A DNA stretch of 64,000 nt from Symbiodinium kawagutii (GCA_009767595.1 VSDK01025485.1:22960-86959), one strand, 5' to 3'; positions 28,872-40,574 are shown, counted from the first letter of the stretch. The notes: generated by a model not told the origin, from the letters alone. Numbers and translations: made by a program.

Positions 28872-28880
28872 GTATATAAA
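28841..28880. repeat. (TA)n microsatellite
   Basis: TATATATATATATATATTTA-type tract. Similar AT tracts occur at 29259-29282, 31508-31525, 33753-33792, 35343-35365, 39268-39284 and 47511-47538. Confidence 0.95.
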
Positions 28881-29520
28881 GTGCATGTATGAATTCGTAT
28901 CTTTGTTTAAGAGTGCAAAGTGCATCTATTACATCTATTCCTATTTTGCGACCACAAAAGCATCAGCAGGGATAGTGGTTTCCCAGTCAAATGTTGTACT
29001 TGTTTCGAGCGTTTGGGGTTCTGTTCGAGCGTATGTATACGCATACAGCACACTCGCGCCCATGATCGCCCATGCAATGCATGTATTTTTAGATTCACAA
29101 GCATCCTGGAGGAGTATATCGGATATCCCCGTGTAGAAATTTGGACTAAACACTAGCCTTGGTGGTGATCTGACAACTGACATGCAGCATCTAATTTTTC
29201 CAGAATGGCTGGAGCTACCGATATACCTGTATTATCATTAATAAGCAGAATAGTGATGATATATATATATATATATATATACCCGCAGAACCATACGTTC
29301 GACGTCGCCACACACGCATCTGTCGTTCCCGTCATGTGCATTTCGTGCGGCAGGCGTGGGAGTTTTGACACCTCCTGTGATTTCTGTCTCCGTTTGTCCA
29401 AAACTCCACCGGTGAGTGGTTCAGGCCGCTTTTGTGTTGGCTGGCGCAGCTACGTTTTGGTCCTTTCTCCATCATAGGTTCTGCGGGAATATATCGCCTT
29501 TTCACCATGTCTTGTCTTGT

Positions 29521-30095
29521 CTGAAGTTGATGTTACGTTGTGAATGGGTGTGGGGTGGGGTGGGGTGGGGCATTGTTGACGGTCGCTTGCACTTGCATTT
29601 CTGAAGTTGATGTTACGTTGTGGATGGGGGTGGGGTGGGGTGCGGTGGGGCATTATTGACGTTCGCTTGCACTTGGATTTCTGAAGTTGATGTTACGTTG
29701 TGGATGGGGGTGGGGTGGGGTGCGGTGGGGCATTATTGACGTTCGCTTGCACTTGGATTTCTGAAGTTGATGTTACGTTGTGGATGGGGGTGGGGTGGGG
29801 TGCGGTGGGGCATTATTGACGTTCGCTTGCACTTGGATTTCTGAAGTTGATGTTACGTTGTGGATGGGGGTGGGGTGGGGTGCGGTGGGGCATTATTGAC
29901 GTTCGCTTGCACTTGGATTTCTGAAGTTGATGTTACGTTGTGGATGGGGGTGGGGTGGGGTGCGGTGGGGCATTATTGACGTTCGCTTGCACTTGGATTT
30001 CTGAAGTTGATGTTACGTTGTGGATGGGTGTGGGGTGGGGTGGGTTGGGTTTTCGTTGACGCTCGCTTGCACTTGGATTTTTGAAGTTGATGTTA
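29521..30095. repeat. 80-bp G-rich minisatellite, seven copies
   Basis: The period is exactly 80 bp, with units starting at 29521, 29601, 29681, 29761, 29841, 29921 and 30001, then a partial copy at 30081. Units two to six are identical by eye; the outer two differ, as expected for array homogenisation from the inside. Each unit starts CTGAAGTTGATGTTACGTTG, carries four or more G-runs (GGGGTGGGGTGCGGTGGGG) able to form a G-quadruplex, and ends in CGCTTGCACTTGGATTT. Open frames through it are shadows. Confidence 0.97.
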
Positions 30096-31820
30096 TGCCT
30101 CGGGAATAGTTGTGCAGGGTACAGAAGATGTTGTGCCTCGGGCATAGTGAAACTGTCGCCAAGCGATTGTTTCAACACAGACTGTCTGCCATGGATGCAC
30201 CTCAGTGACGAATGAGCATGAGAAATTGCACGCAAAACTGCAGCCAGGCTGGCCAGACTACCATTGCACATGCAGTTGTGTACCGGACTACCAAGTCATG
30301 TAGAGACACTGGAAATACAATCTTCAAATCGAAGACATGACTTGCAATATGGAATTGCCAAGCAGAGCAACATCATTGCCAACCGACGGCAAACGTCGGG
30401 TTCTGGGCCTATATATATATGATTATATATGTACATGTCTTTTCCGAATTTGAACTTTTTGATGCACATATTCATCTGCAGATAAAAGACCCTCATCAGA
30501 GACGTAGTCCATGTCGTCATGGATCAGTTGGCCCCAAAGGGAACCCTGGCCGTGCAGGAAACGTTGGTTCCTCTACCCTCCTGGAGAGTATCCACCTGGA
30601 GACTCGGTTGAATGGGTTGGGTGCTTGCGTTGCTGGCTGGGTGGTTGGCAGGGTGGTGGATGGGTGGGTAGCTGGGTGGCTGGGTGGGTGGATGGGTGGT
30701 TGTTTGTTTGTTTGGGTATGTAGAGACCTTCCAGGAGTCTATTATTTTTATGTGGGCATCATTCAAATCATATGATTGACCGACAGTTGCTGCTGATTCG
30801 CAGTGAGTGAGGGTCGTTCACGCTGGTTTCCAAGTTGTTCACCAGGCGAACTCGGCCGCTGAGATGAAGCAGCAACCAGTATGAACCAGTGCCCATGATG
30901 AGTCCTACATGAAAATGGTCCAGGCTCAGCCACGATTTGATTTTTCAACATCCCCGGAGAATTCTTGTCATGAGTCATAGCCAGTGTTTTTTGCCATGGT
31001 TTTGCGTGAAATTCATTGAAATTCACCAGAATTATCCGTTACTTAGAGCTGTGACCATCCTTGAGAAACTGCGATGGCGATACATAACCCTTATTGCCAG
31101 CTTCAGCTGGGTTGGGAGATCTTTAGCCGCCCTAAAACGCCGGTCAAACACGTCATGTGAACGGATTTGGTGGTTTATCGAGACGAATGGGTTACAGCTA
31201 TGTAGACAACCAGATGAATAACACGTGTTTCTCAAGTCTATAGGTTTATGAAGAGCCGGATCTGCCATGAAGGCAATGATTGATTCGGAATCATGGCGTT
31301 TTCGGTCCATTGCGTGCACGTCCGTGACTGAGTTTTGGGTGAACACCCGGCCGCGGCCTTGGGCGATACTGGCAATGAGGGTCAATTTGGCTTCACCATC
31401 GATGATGCTATCCCCAGCGGGGCTCCAATTTGATGTTTGCTTGCATGGAACCCACCAGTTTTTTGGGGACACCATCTTTGCACAAATCATGATGCACATT
31501 TACATATGATATATATATATATATTATGCGCATATCATATATGTATATAGCAGTCATGCCATCGAATATCAATCTAAAAAAGCAAAACTGTGAACAGTTC
31601 AAAACACACAAATCCTTCAAACTGTTGGCTTCATCCCCAGTTTGATGGTGTATGTTCCTGTTCATAATTGCAGATGTTCAAATTTGGCTGCTCAGTTCAT
31701 AGGCAATCAAATCATCATTGCAAGACTAGTTTCCAAGCACATCCTGTGATTCTGACGGTTGGTTTTCGGGGTTTCCATCCCAAGTTGTCCACAAGCAACC
31801 ACTCCAGTGATGCAAGAAGC
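30096..31820. other. No firm gene; a few coding-like patches
   Basis: 30600-30715 is GGGTGGTTGG repeat. 30830-30873 (ANSAAEMKQQP before a GTATGA donor), 30895-30960 (SYMKMVQAQPRFDFSTSPEN) and 31334-31423 (EHPAAALGDTGNEGQFGFTI) read like protein on + but their splice sites are weak. The - strand frame 31032-31499 is also open. None is called. Confidence 0.4.
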
Positions 31821-32128
31821 TCACAGACAAACTAAGCAACAAACCACCAGCACCACCAAAACCACCAGAGCCGACCCTGGTGACGGCAGTAGGAGATGGT
31901 CCTGGTGGCGGATTTTCTTTGACCGACTGGATGCAACTGGTCTATCCCACTCTCACTGAGCAGAGGCTGGGGAAGATGCCAGTGCTGGGCGATGTTTGCC
32001 GGCCAGCTGAGTCTTTTAGCGGAGTGGCTTGGAAGATGTCCAGTCGCCCTGGAGAAGTTCTTGATTTGCTTTTTAGTCTTATTTTGGTTGTTGTCAAGTT
32101 GTCAGTACTTGTTGTTGGAGTTCTTTAG
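31821..32128 (+). CDS. Exon candidate, proline-rich then globular
   Basis: After GCAAGAAG the frame reads LTDKLSNKPPAPPKPPEPTL, then GGGFSLTDWMQLVYPTLTEQ and RPAESFSGVAWKMSSRPGEV, ending in a hydrophobic stretch and a stop at 32126. It may be one terminal exon, or an internal exon that ends earlier at GTCGCC (near 32042), which would leave one base and fit the two-base entry of 33041. No family recognised. Confidence 0.45.
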
Positions 32129-32360
32129 TTAAACATGTCTCGTGGTGTATTGATTAAGCATCTTTAGTTTGACTGTTCTTAGTCAATCAATGTTGGTTAA
32201 TTGGCCCACCAGTTCACTGTTGCTTAAACTGCTGGGGTCATGAACCAGTTGATAAACTGCATGTGGGTAGTTAATTAACCAACAATTAATTCATGCCCGA
32301 TCTTTAGTTGTTAGGTTAGCTAATTAATCAACGCCTGGTGGGTTAACTGTCAGCAGTTGT

Positions 32361-32522
32361 CTGGTTGGTGGTTTCAAATCTTTTTTATTTTCCCTATGAG
32401 TTATTAACAAATAGCTGGTTGACCAACCAGTTGATGATCATCATTGGCCATGATAATCACTAGATTAACCATTGGTAACCACTATTAACCACCAACCATA
32501 GGGGTGCTTCAACCACCAACCC
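32361..32522. mobile_element. M3 inverted-repeat element with internal insertion
   Basis: Ends CTGGTTGGTGGTTTCAA and GCTTCAACCACCAACC. The core TAACAAATAGCTGGTTGACCAA is shared with the other M3 copies. About 60 extra bases of AACCACTATTAACC filler sit in the right half. Confidence 0.65.
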
Positions 32523-32630
32523 GTTGTTGCTTGGACATGTTGATGCCGATCCCCCATCGTGGAGATCAGCGCGGCGTTTCTGGAATCAACTGCTCTCCAG
32601 CCTGGCCAGTTGCAGTGGTTCTGGTGCCCC

Positions 32631-32750
32631 TGCTATGGGTCAAGCAGGTAACCAACCAATTTTTTGGGGGATGACCAACCAATAATAAGGGAAAACAGCC
32701 TGGTTAATGATAGGGGAACAAGGGGGGCTAGGGGTTTTGACCCACAGCCA
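32631..32750 (+). mobile_element. M2 inverted-repeat element, diverged
   Basis: Starts TGCTATGGGTCAAGCAGG, ends GGTTTTGACCCACAGCCA, with GATGACCAACCAATAATAAGG inside. The left end has lost one base relative to other copies. Confidence 0.75.
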
Positions 32751-32768
32751 TCAACTTGTTTGGAATCT

Positions 32769-32906
32769 AATGGTAACCCAGGATGAAGCTAAACCCCTGG
32801 TTGATTAATTGGGGGGGTACCATTCTAATGGAAAACCAGTCGGCTTTTAGGGGATACCCCCTATGATCATCAACCAGGGGTGGCTCGCTTCATCCTGGGT
32901 AGCCAT
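32769..32906. mobile_element. M4 long inverted-repeat element
   Basis: 138 bp. Left AATGGTAACCCAGGATGAAG and then CCCCTGGTTGAT; right ATCAACCAGGGG and then CTTCATCCTGGGTAGCCATT. The arms pair over about 35 bases. A partial right end of the same family occurs at 44400-44436. Confidence 0.75.
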
Positions 32907-33040
32907 TACCAATTTTAATGTCGCAGATTTGTTTCCGGGTTTCCACACAAGTTAAACTTTGAAGATTTGTTCTTGAGATATATGATTGGTGTTCTGGTTG
33001 TTTTTTTGCTTTCCCGGGGAGGGATCATGGTACATCACAG

Positions 33041-33108
33041 CTGTGCACGAAGCCAAGTTAAACTTTCAAGAGGTGCTCTCAGCCACCACAGCCATTGCTT
33101 GGAGGGAA
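33041..33108 (+). CDS. JmjC-protein gene, candidate exon 1 of the chain
   Basis: Between TACATCACAG and GTTGTT. Two-base entry, phase-0 exit, 22 codons reading VHEAKLNFQEVLSATTAIAW then RE. It chains in phase with 33210. No motif of its own. The start of the gene lies further upstream and is not identified. Confidence 0.5.
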
Positions 33109-33209
33109 GTTGTTCGCATTTGAGCACTCAGGATGGTTCGTATCATGGGATGGGCGTCGTTGAAGGCTGGTGTTTATTCTTGTCATTGAATCTTGTCATT
33201 GGATACAAG

Positions 33210-33252
33210 CTTCGAAGGATGAATTGCAGTTCTAAGATGTTACAACTACCAG
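33210..33252 (+). CDS. JmjC-protein gene, candidate exon 2
   Basis: 43 bases between GGATACAAG and GTGAGC. The phase-0 entry gives LRRMNCSSKMLQLP plus one base, which completes a Gly codon with the next exon. Another acceptor (CGAAG) would give a stop, which supports this one. Confidence 0.45.
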
Positions 33253-33394
33253 GTGAGCAAGTTTAACATGTTTTTACTACTCTCAGATGTTACAACTACT
33301 CAGTTCTGCTATTGCCGACCCAAGTTTTGGACATTTTGAGAGTTGATCTCAAGTCTGGCTCCAGCCATGGTGGTGGCAATCTTGTGGTGTTCAG

Positions 33395-33473
33395 GGTTCG
33401 TGGGGGACATCAAGGTGCCCGGAACGGGTGATGTTTTGCGGCCAGGGGGGGCTATCTACCACCTGAATGATCA
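33395..33473 (+). CDS. JmjC-protein gene, candidate exon 3
   Basis: After GTGTTCAG, with GTGTTT as donor. The two-base entry gives FVGDIKVPGTGDVLRPGGAI then YHLND, with two bases over. The Gly/Pro turns and alternating hydrophobics suit the beta strands of a cupin fold. The exit phase matches the one-base entry of the next exon. Confidence 0.55.
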
Positions 33474-33838
33474 GTGTTTTAGCGACGGGAGTAGCTAGCA
33501 ACACATAGCGACGGGAGTACCCAGCAACACCAACGTTGACTCATTGATCTATACATAAAGTGGATATGTAAGTGTGTGCAAATGATTGTAAATGAAAAAC
33601 TATGTAGTTACTGCTCATATCTACAAGTGCACATTTGCTTGGTTGTTTTGGATACTGATTACATATTGGTTCCTGGTTCATATGCAATATCTACGCATCG
33701 CTAATATTTGATTATCCTAGTTTATTGCATATGGTTGTTTGGCAATAAGCTTACATATATATATATATTTATGTATATATATATATTTATAAACCTGATC
33801 TTGACAATGTTTGATTGGTTTTTCTGTACATTTGGTAG

Positions 33839-33941
33839 TAAATATATGGGTGGCTATATCCCAGGAAACCGTCAGTCGGTCACCCATGTGCGCTGCAAAA
33901 GGCCGATGGAGTCCATCGTGGAAGCTGGAGACATCATCTAT
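33839..33941 (+). CDS. JmjC-protein gene, exon 4 (cupin strand before the GW-H motif)
   Basis: It follows a T-rich stretch and GGTAG, and ends at GTCACC. 34 codons, including KYMGGYIPGNRQSVTHVRCK and RPMESIVEAGDIIY. The end, E-x-G-D-I-I-Y, is the strand that in JmjC proteins runs directly into P-x-G-W-x-H; that motif is exactly what the next exon encodes. The phase-0 exit fits. This junction is the best-supported splice in the window. Confidence 0.65.
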
Positions 33942-35487
33942 GTCACCTGAGCGATGCTTACTGGGTACCATGGGATCTACAAGCCACCGGATTATGAGCT
34001 TGCCATGTAGATACTGGCATCAACCATTCTTAGCAATGGCAAGGTTTGATATGGTGGTTGCTTACTGTTGTTTCTTTTTAAAATGGTATCAACCATTCTT
34101 GTTAATATGGTGGTTACTTAATATGGCATCAACCATTCTTAACCATGCTTACTTCTGGGTGGTATTCTTGTTGTGGTATGTTGTGCCGATGTCGTAGTGT
34201 TTGGGTTGTCGGGTCAACGACTTGATCATGGAGCCCACCACCCCTGGGAGTATGGTTTGTTGCTTAGCAGCCAACCATATTGGGAACTGGTAAGCATCAT
34301 GAAGCATCATTTGTCAAGGATAGCTACTGATGTTTGAAACCACCATTTAACTATATAGTTGTTTTCGTTTAAACAGGTGACATTTCAGGGGAAGCGCTTG
34401 TACTATGCATCACAACTGATGCAACTGGAAGTTCATTTTTGGCAACAATTGATGATGTCTATATGATGACAGTGATTCACCACGCTAGATCACGATCAAT
34501 TACTGCTTGTCAATCATCTCGCACGATAGTGATAGTCACTCACAGTTTCAAGTAATAAATAGCGTTTGGGCATGGTAAGTCATGGTTTCGAATGTTGCTT
34601 CTTTCTCAAGGTGTTAAATCATTGTTGGTAGTCGTGAACACAATTCATCACACTTGTCATTTGGAATCACAGATCAGCTCAATTGTTTCATCTATCGATA
34701 CGGCAATAATTCATATTGCTTGATCCTGGTTGATACAGATAATTGTCTCTGATCAATCATTGTTCAGCATATCAACAATGTCAAGTCATGGTTCATATCA
34801 GTTTTGGTGCCAAAGTGCTCACTCAAGCTAGTGGGCACTTTCCGTGCTTCTGACTCGGAAGCATGGGAGGACAAAAAAGTCAATCATTCTTGATCATGGT
34901 CGGCAATAGTTTATCATGGCTAGTCAGGCTTCATCGTCTCTTATACACACATGTTATGCACACATAACAAGCAACGGGCTGTCATGGTTGACATTTGTAA
35001 GAAATCTTTGATTAAGTTTATACCTGATACTGGCACTCAGAGTTAAACATGCTTGATTACTTCTGTTCATAAAACAAAGGAAAATCATGATACCCTATGG
35101 TCGGAGTGATAGAATGTTCTCGGTTCAACCAGCACTCATCATCCATAGAGCGAAGGGGATAGATTTTGTAAGACACAGCATTCATCACTTCCCTCTCCGT
35201 ATTTTCATATACAAATCATACATACACATAAATAAACATTTATATCATTTAGATATACATATTTCTATATGGAAATATGTTCGCACATAAACAGTGTAAA
35301 TGTGTAGATGTGTATGAACATAAATATGTATCTGCACATATATCTATATATATATATATATACACATGTATTTACATTTATAACGCTATATTTCAACATG
35401 AATGATTTATTTCCATCTACCCAAATAATGATAACTCTTTACATTTAGAGCACAGCTTCGGGCAGCTGAAGCCGGTCGCTCCTCCAG

Positions 35488-35632
35488 GTCCCGGACGGCT
35501 GGTACCACGCAGTGGTGAACCTGGCAGACACCGTGGCGGTGAGTCTGCAGAGCCGCGAGCAGAAGCCGGAGGCGCAGCATGCCTTCAAGGGCCTCTCCTT
35601 GCAGTGCCTTGGCATGGCAGGGACATGGCAAG
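35488..35632 (+). CDS. JmjC/cupin-domain protein, exon 5 with the iron-ligand histidine
   Basis: It starts after TCCTCCAG with VPDGWYHAVVNLADTVAV. This matches the JmjC signature P-x-G-W-x-H-x-V-x-N-[LI]-x-x-T-[IV]-A-[IV] of JMJD6/JMJD4-type Fe(II)/2-oxoglutarate oxygenases, where the His is the third iron ligand. With exon 4 it gives an uninterrupted strand-loop-strand. It then continues SLQSREQKPEAQHAFKGLSL and ends TWQ plus one base at GTAGGG. An internal GTGAGT at 35536 is also a good donor, so alternative splicing is possible. The HxD half of the iron site was not found in the exons recovered. The likely role is protein hydroxylation or demethylation; the substrate is unknown. Confidence 0.7.
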
Positions 35633-35918
35633 GTAGGGATTATAGCTGGCTGGTGATTCTCAGGGAGCGGTGAGGGTCGCCAGGGGTATCTCGTTCAATC
35701 CCAGCTTAAAGGGGGAGCGATTTAGAGCTACAGGGAGTGGTGAAACCAGATGGTAGCCATTAGTGATAGGGTTCAACATGGATTATAGCCAATGGTTAGG
35801 GATTATAGCCATGGATATCACCTAAGTGGTGGTGTTTTATAGGTTTTTTGTAGGGGTAACCATGAATGATGGTGAGTGATAGGAGAAAATCAGCAACAAT
35901 AGTGGTTCATGTGGATTT

Positions 35919-36018
35919 GGGTGTTTCTCAAGCCGTACCGCCAAAAACGGTTGGCTTATTCCTGTCAATGACTTGGCTGACTTGGCTGATTTGTGGGTTC
36001 CCCAAGTTTAAGAACCTC
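35919..36018. mobile_element. M1 element, degenerate
   Basis: GGGTGTTTCTCAAGCCGTACC at the left and GGGTTCCCCAAGTTTAAGAA at the right keep the M1 layout with many changes. It lies in the intron after the JmjC exon. Confidence 0.55.
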
Positions 36019-37993
36019 CAATTTGGATGGATTTGATGGATCCAGTGGAGGCTTTTCAGAGTTTGGTCGTTCACAGCGAAAAGATGATCCAAAGGGGTGC
36101 CGATAGTAGCGTTAGAACTGCTAGTCATGCTTCACCAATTCAATTTGTTGAAGAACCACTAATCACCGGTACCATTACAGTTTTCAAATCATTGTCGTTA
36201 TGGGTCATTTTTCTCAATTATCACTTTTTGCGATTCATGAACTATTGCTATCATTATCATTCTGAGTCATTATCTATTTGCTATCAATAATTATCACTAT
36301 CAATAATCATTCATTATTCATTCTACTCAATTACAATGAGCCATCTAAGTTTCATACCAGCAACCCATTGGTCCGCGTGAAAATTATCGGCTCAGGGTTA
36401 TCAAGGCTTGGAATGGGGGACAAGGTACCTAGACCTATGTGGCAATTGTCATTGTTCATAGGTTGTTGTCAACCAATAGTTTGTTATCAATGATCAACCA
36501 TTATTAATTAATCATTATTAACCACTATTGATTCACACTGATGATTCTTCATCAATAATTAATCATTATTGATAGCTATTAGCAACCAATCATGGTTAAT
36601 AACCGTTATCCAGTAATGGTGAAAACGCTATCATTGATGGTGAATAATGATTAGTAGCCAATAGTGTTGTCAGCATTTGTTAACTATAATTTATTCACCA
36701 TTTTCAAACCATGGCTAGTGATTGCCATTGGGGTTACTAACCAGCACTTATCATTAATAAGCAATGGTTGATTAACCACAGTATCACTACTGGCCGTTAC
36801 GGATTGCAGTACTGCCTGTAATCCTCTTGGCTCTCTCCCAACTGAGCTATTTTATGAATGAAATATTCGTAATGAACCATTTATTGACGAACCTACCTGT
36901 GCTTGGTACCCCCCGGGCATGGGGTGTCGTCAGGATGGTACAAAGTATGTGGCAGGACAGCCCAGAGACCATTGAGGACTGCACCTGACGCCAGCACTTG
37001 CTGCATCGACCTCCTCACTTTCAGTGGTAGGTAGAACTAGCTAGTTCAAGGGCTTGTGAACAAACTTATCAGCCATTTCTGACCATACTGAACTATAGGA
37101 TACTATAGGTGGATATACTGGTACATTAACATACATTAACATATAATTTATCTACTTCAATTTGTTAAGTATAGTTTACCATAGTTAAACTGGTTAACTA
37201 TATTGAAAAAGATTTACAGTATCTACCAATTTATAGGTGGAGGCCCAGGTTCGGTCCCGTGTTTCGTAACCCGTAGGCCTTCCCAAGGGGGCTTTGCCAT
37301 CTGTGGGCGGGGCTTGTCACAGGCTGATTGTCACGGAACAAACACCGCTCAAATGGACGTTGTGTGCTATCAGTTTAAAATGGTGTGGTACTCTGATCTT
37401 TTTCGAGCCACATCCAGCTCAACTACTCTGATTGCCTGTCAAGGACTGAAAATGTGTTGCTACCGGGGCTTCTCAGCTTTTCTTGCAGCATTAATCGAGT
37501 GCACATTTGATGCACATGTCCCCCTTTCGTAGGATGGTTGGCCAGCAATTTTCATTCCGCGGTGCCCCAAGTTTGAGCTACACCATGAACCAATGATTTC
37601 CAACCATTAGTGACCGTGAGTAGATATGGTTACCATTTCTTAGCCACGCCGGTGTAAACCACGAAGCAGATTTTACTGTTATTAACCAATATAAACTCAT
37701 TATTGACCATAATAGCCAATATGAACTCATTATTAACCATGATGAACCAATGTGAACCATTACAGTGACAGTATTAAGCATTATCAATCACCGTTGTAAC
37801 ATGTTGTAAACATCTTTATAACCAGCATTTATCAGTATTGACCATCATTAACCATCATTAAGCATCTTTAACCAGCATTTATCAGTATTGACCATCATTA
37901 ACCATCATTAAGCATTATAAACCGTTCTTAAATTCAGCATCATGAACTGTTAGTTAGCCATAGGTTTACCTTTGGCATCCTTTAGTCCTTCAG
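36019..37993. other. Intron-like, AACCATT filler
   Basis: 36270-36790 and 37660-37930 are TTATCATT/AACCATTA repeats (including a direct repeat of TTTATCAGTATTGACCATCA at 37827 and 37876). Coding-like fragments at 36060-36105 and 37290-37380 have no consistent phase with the exon chain. Nothing else. Confidence 0.5.
36838..36849 (-). promoter_or_regulatory. tRNA/SINE-type box A sequence
   Basis: On the - strand TAGCTCAGTTGG, followed by GAGAG, matches the polymerase III box A consensus and the D arm of tRNAs. The expected box B and cloverleaf are absent downstream. Most likely a remnant of a tRNA-derived SINE or pseudogene. Confidence 0.4.
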
Positions 37994-38037
37994 AGTGGCC
38001 TATAAGACAAGATGCTGCTCGACTTGCCATGAAAGAG
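37994..38037 (+). CDS. JmjC-protein gene, candidate exon 6
   Basis: After CCTTCAG, donor GTGCGA. The two-base entry completes a Glu codon with the single base left by the JmjC exon. It reads WPIRQDAARLAMKE and exits in phase 0. The frame at 38222-38290 after ATCGCAG (for example RQEIASAAREFLSRGEDSPR) may be a further exon but does not fit the phase with a GT donor. Confidence 0.5.
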
Positions 38038-39874
38038 GTGCGATCGGTTCTTCGAGTCTCACACGACTCTGCCTAATACAGGTAGGACATTTGAACATGC
38101 AGCGTGTCCGCCATTGGGAGGGGCCTTGTGTTCCACTGGGATCTCTTGACAATAAAGGTTGAATAAAAAAGCCAGAGGTTTACCTACTAGTTCACAATGT
38201 CTTGTGACTGGTTTCATCGCAGACGCCAGGAGATTGCAAGTGCCGCCAGGGAATTCTTGAGCAGAGGAGAAGATTCACCGCGGATGTGGTGATGCCAGGA
38301 AAATGGTGGCTGTTGATGCGTCTTTTTCCTGATAAAATACCAGGCCAATTCAGGATTGATGCTGCGAACATGGTCATTTGTAGTCGGGAAACCATCAATC
38401 ATAGAGGTTTAAGGGGGTACAGCATTCATGGACAAACTCATTTTTTCCTGCAGAACAACTGGTTGAAAAATGCCAAACACACAAACTATAGTGCATATGT
38501 TGCACATAGATGTATACAGCTACAGATTATATCAGCTAATTAATTATATTGAACGATGAAACCTGTATGTACATATAAATAGTTTGTGGACTATATCATG
38601 TGGCTCCAGTTTATAGTGGGTAATCTGCCAAGATTTCACTTCTGTGAAAAAACATGAAGCGGCTAGTTGCTGTATGTCACGGTTTTGAGGTACTGCGACC
38701 TGCAGTCCAGTTGGTCCATTGGTAGTAGTATGACTTGTAAGATCTTCTAAGCATGGGCATGTTGAACGGTTCATTCAATAGCCAGAGTATAGCCCAGTCA
38801 TAACTATGAAGGGCATAGTGACTGGTCTATGCAAGTTCCTACCCAGGTGCAACGCCAGGTACTACGGGCAATCACGATTGGTTCAACCCATAACTCCGCC
38901 CACCGCCTTCCTGCCTGGGATATAGATTGGTTGTGGTGACTACGTTCATTGAGTGACTGCTGCAGAAGATGAACAGGTAGAGAATGTGTGCACCGGAGTC
39001 AGTGTTGGCATCTTTGCAATTCAGAGTCAATTTATTCATGTCCAGCACACACTTCACATGTCTTTTTTAATTCAGCTATCTATATACATGTGTAAAGATG
39101 TACTGTACGTATATACATGCCGGGTGTTTTTACATGCAGTTGTATGCAGACTTAACTAGTTTTAGATCATGTGGCACACTTAGAGTTTATGGTGCCAAAA
39201 AATAGTGTACATGTAGATGAAATCGATGAATATGAAATCAATCGTCATTACATTGACATATTAGACATATATATATATATATTTGTATACACATAGATTT
39301 ATTTGCATATGTATCTACTTTATATACATCTACAATCGAGTTTGAGCCTGTTCCAGGATTGAAGAACGACCTCCATGCGAGACGAGTTCTGTACTACTGT
39401 TGCTTGGCCAATAGTCGTTCGTTGATCCTAACTGATTCTAACACTGGTTGAGAGTCAATAGGGATGCACTGGCAATGATTAGCAATACTATTGTTGTTGT
39501 AAATCACACTACTTATTAGCATTTTTGTAAACAAATGCTATTTAGCGTCATACATTATTGATTAGCAATAATGCTTTATGATGATGAGTAACTGTTCATA
39601 ATGAGAAAACAACCACCAGTGGTTCTTGACTTATCATAATTGAAAATAACTAGCAACGATCACAATGATAAAACATGGCCAATCATGATGAATATTTGAT
39701 GGTGAAGGATGATTTAAGCAGATTAAATAGTAAGTCAACTGTTGACAAAGTATGTGAGTAGGAATCGATGAAAGCCATTCCCATGCCGATAATGACAAAG
39801 AATCATAAGAATCATAAGAATCAATAGTTGGACTTATATTATCCGCTACGGTTCATTCTCAGGCAAACACTACA
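38038..39874. other. Intron-like stretch
   Basis: 38222-38540 is open in one frame on + but has no good donor. The rest is AT-rich with a (TA)n tract at 39268. No other feature. Confidence 0.4.
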
Positions 39875-39976
39875 TGGTGGTTTCTCAAAATAGGGGTACC
39901 CCCAAATCATCCATTATAAACCACTTATAGTAATAAACCAACCATTTTTTGGGTCCCCTATTTTGAGAAACCACCA
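39875..39976. mobile_element. M1 inverted-repeat element, near-perfect arms
   Basis: Ends TGGTGGTTTCTCAAAATAGG and CCTATTTTGAGAAACCACCA pair over about 20 bases. CA flanks it on both sides. Interior AAATCATCCATTATAAACCA. The cleanest copy and a good family reference. Confidence 0.92.
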
Positions 39977-40469
39977 CATGATTAATTCATAGGGCTTTGT
40001 TACACTTCATCACAATTTTATTCACCGACCAGTGCACAGGGATGTCGGACCGTTCTTTTAACCGTGCTCCACTTTCCGACGGTTCCAGATATTGGGAACC
40101 ATCATCCGTTGACTTCATGATGATGAAGTGATGGTTGGTCAAAATACGGCTTTGAATGTTGCTTGATAGTTGGGTCATCGCCAAATCAAACACATTGATT
40201 GGTTCAACCACCGTTGTATTGCTTGATTGGTGTAATTAGTCCTTAGCGTCATTACTGTGGGTATATCGCTCCGTTGACAACAAGAGTTTCCTCTGCCGAG
40301 ATGATGTTTGTGAAGAAAAACTGTCTCTAATCTTGCTGATGATGGGTCGTGCGGGATGACCAGTTGCAATGCAACAGTGAGGGCAGAACAACAAAGACGG
40401 GTTATATCATTAGTTGAATCATTAGTGAAATATTTGGGGGAGACGTAACCTACAACTACTACATGGATA

Positions 40470-40574
40470 TGGTGGTTTCTTAAAATGGGGGACCCCCAAA
40501 AATGGTTGGTTTATTATCATAAGTGGTTACTATTGGATGATTTGGGGGTACCCCTATGGCTTGAGAAACACCCA
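40470..40574. mobile_element. M1 inverted-repeat element
   Basis: 105 bp between TA dinucleotides. Ends TGGTGGTTTCTTAAAATGGG and GGCTTGAGAAACACCCA. Directly after it AACTACATACAT is repeated four times (40588-40680). Confidence 0.88.

Noticed and set aside
29521-30271. Open frames rich in HPTP and NVTST repeats
   Set aside because: Shadows of the 80-bp minisatellite.
35660-35760. Similarity between 35660-35760 and 46383-46480 (GGGGGAGCG and GGAGCTAC motifs)
   Set aside because: Shared words are short and gapped; not enough to define a repeat family by eye.
36800-36860. tRNA gene on the - strand
   Set aside because: Only a box A/D-arm match; no box B, anticodon arm or acceptor stem can be formed.
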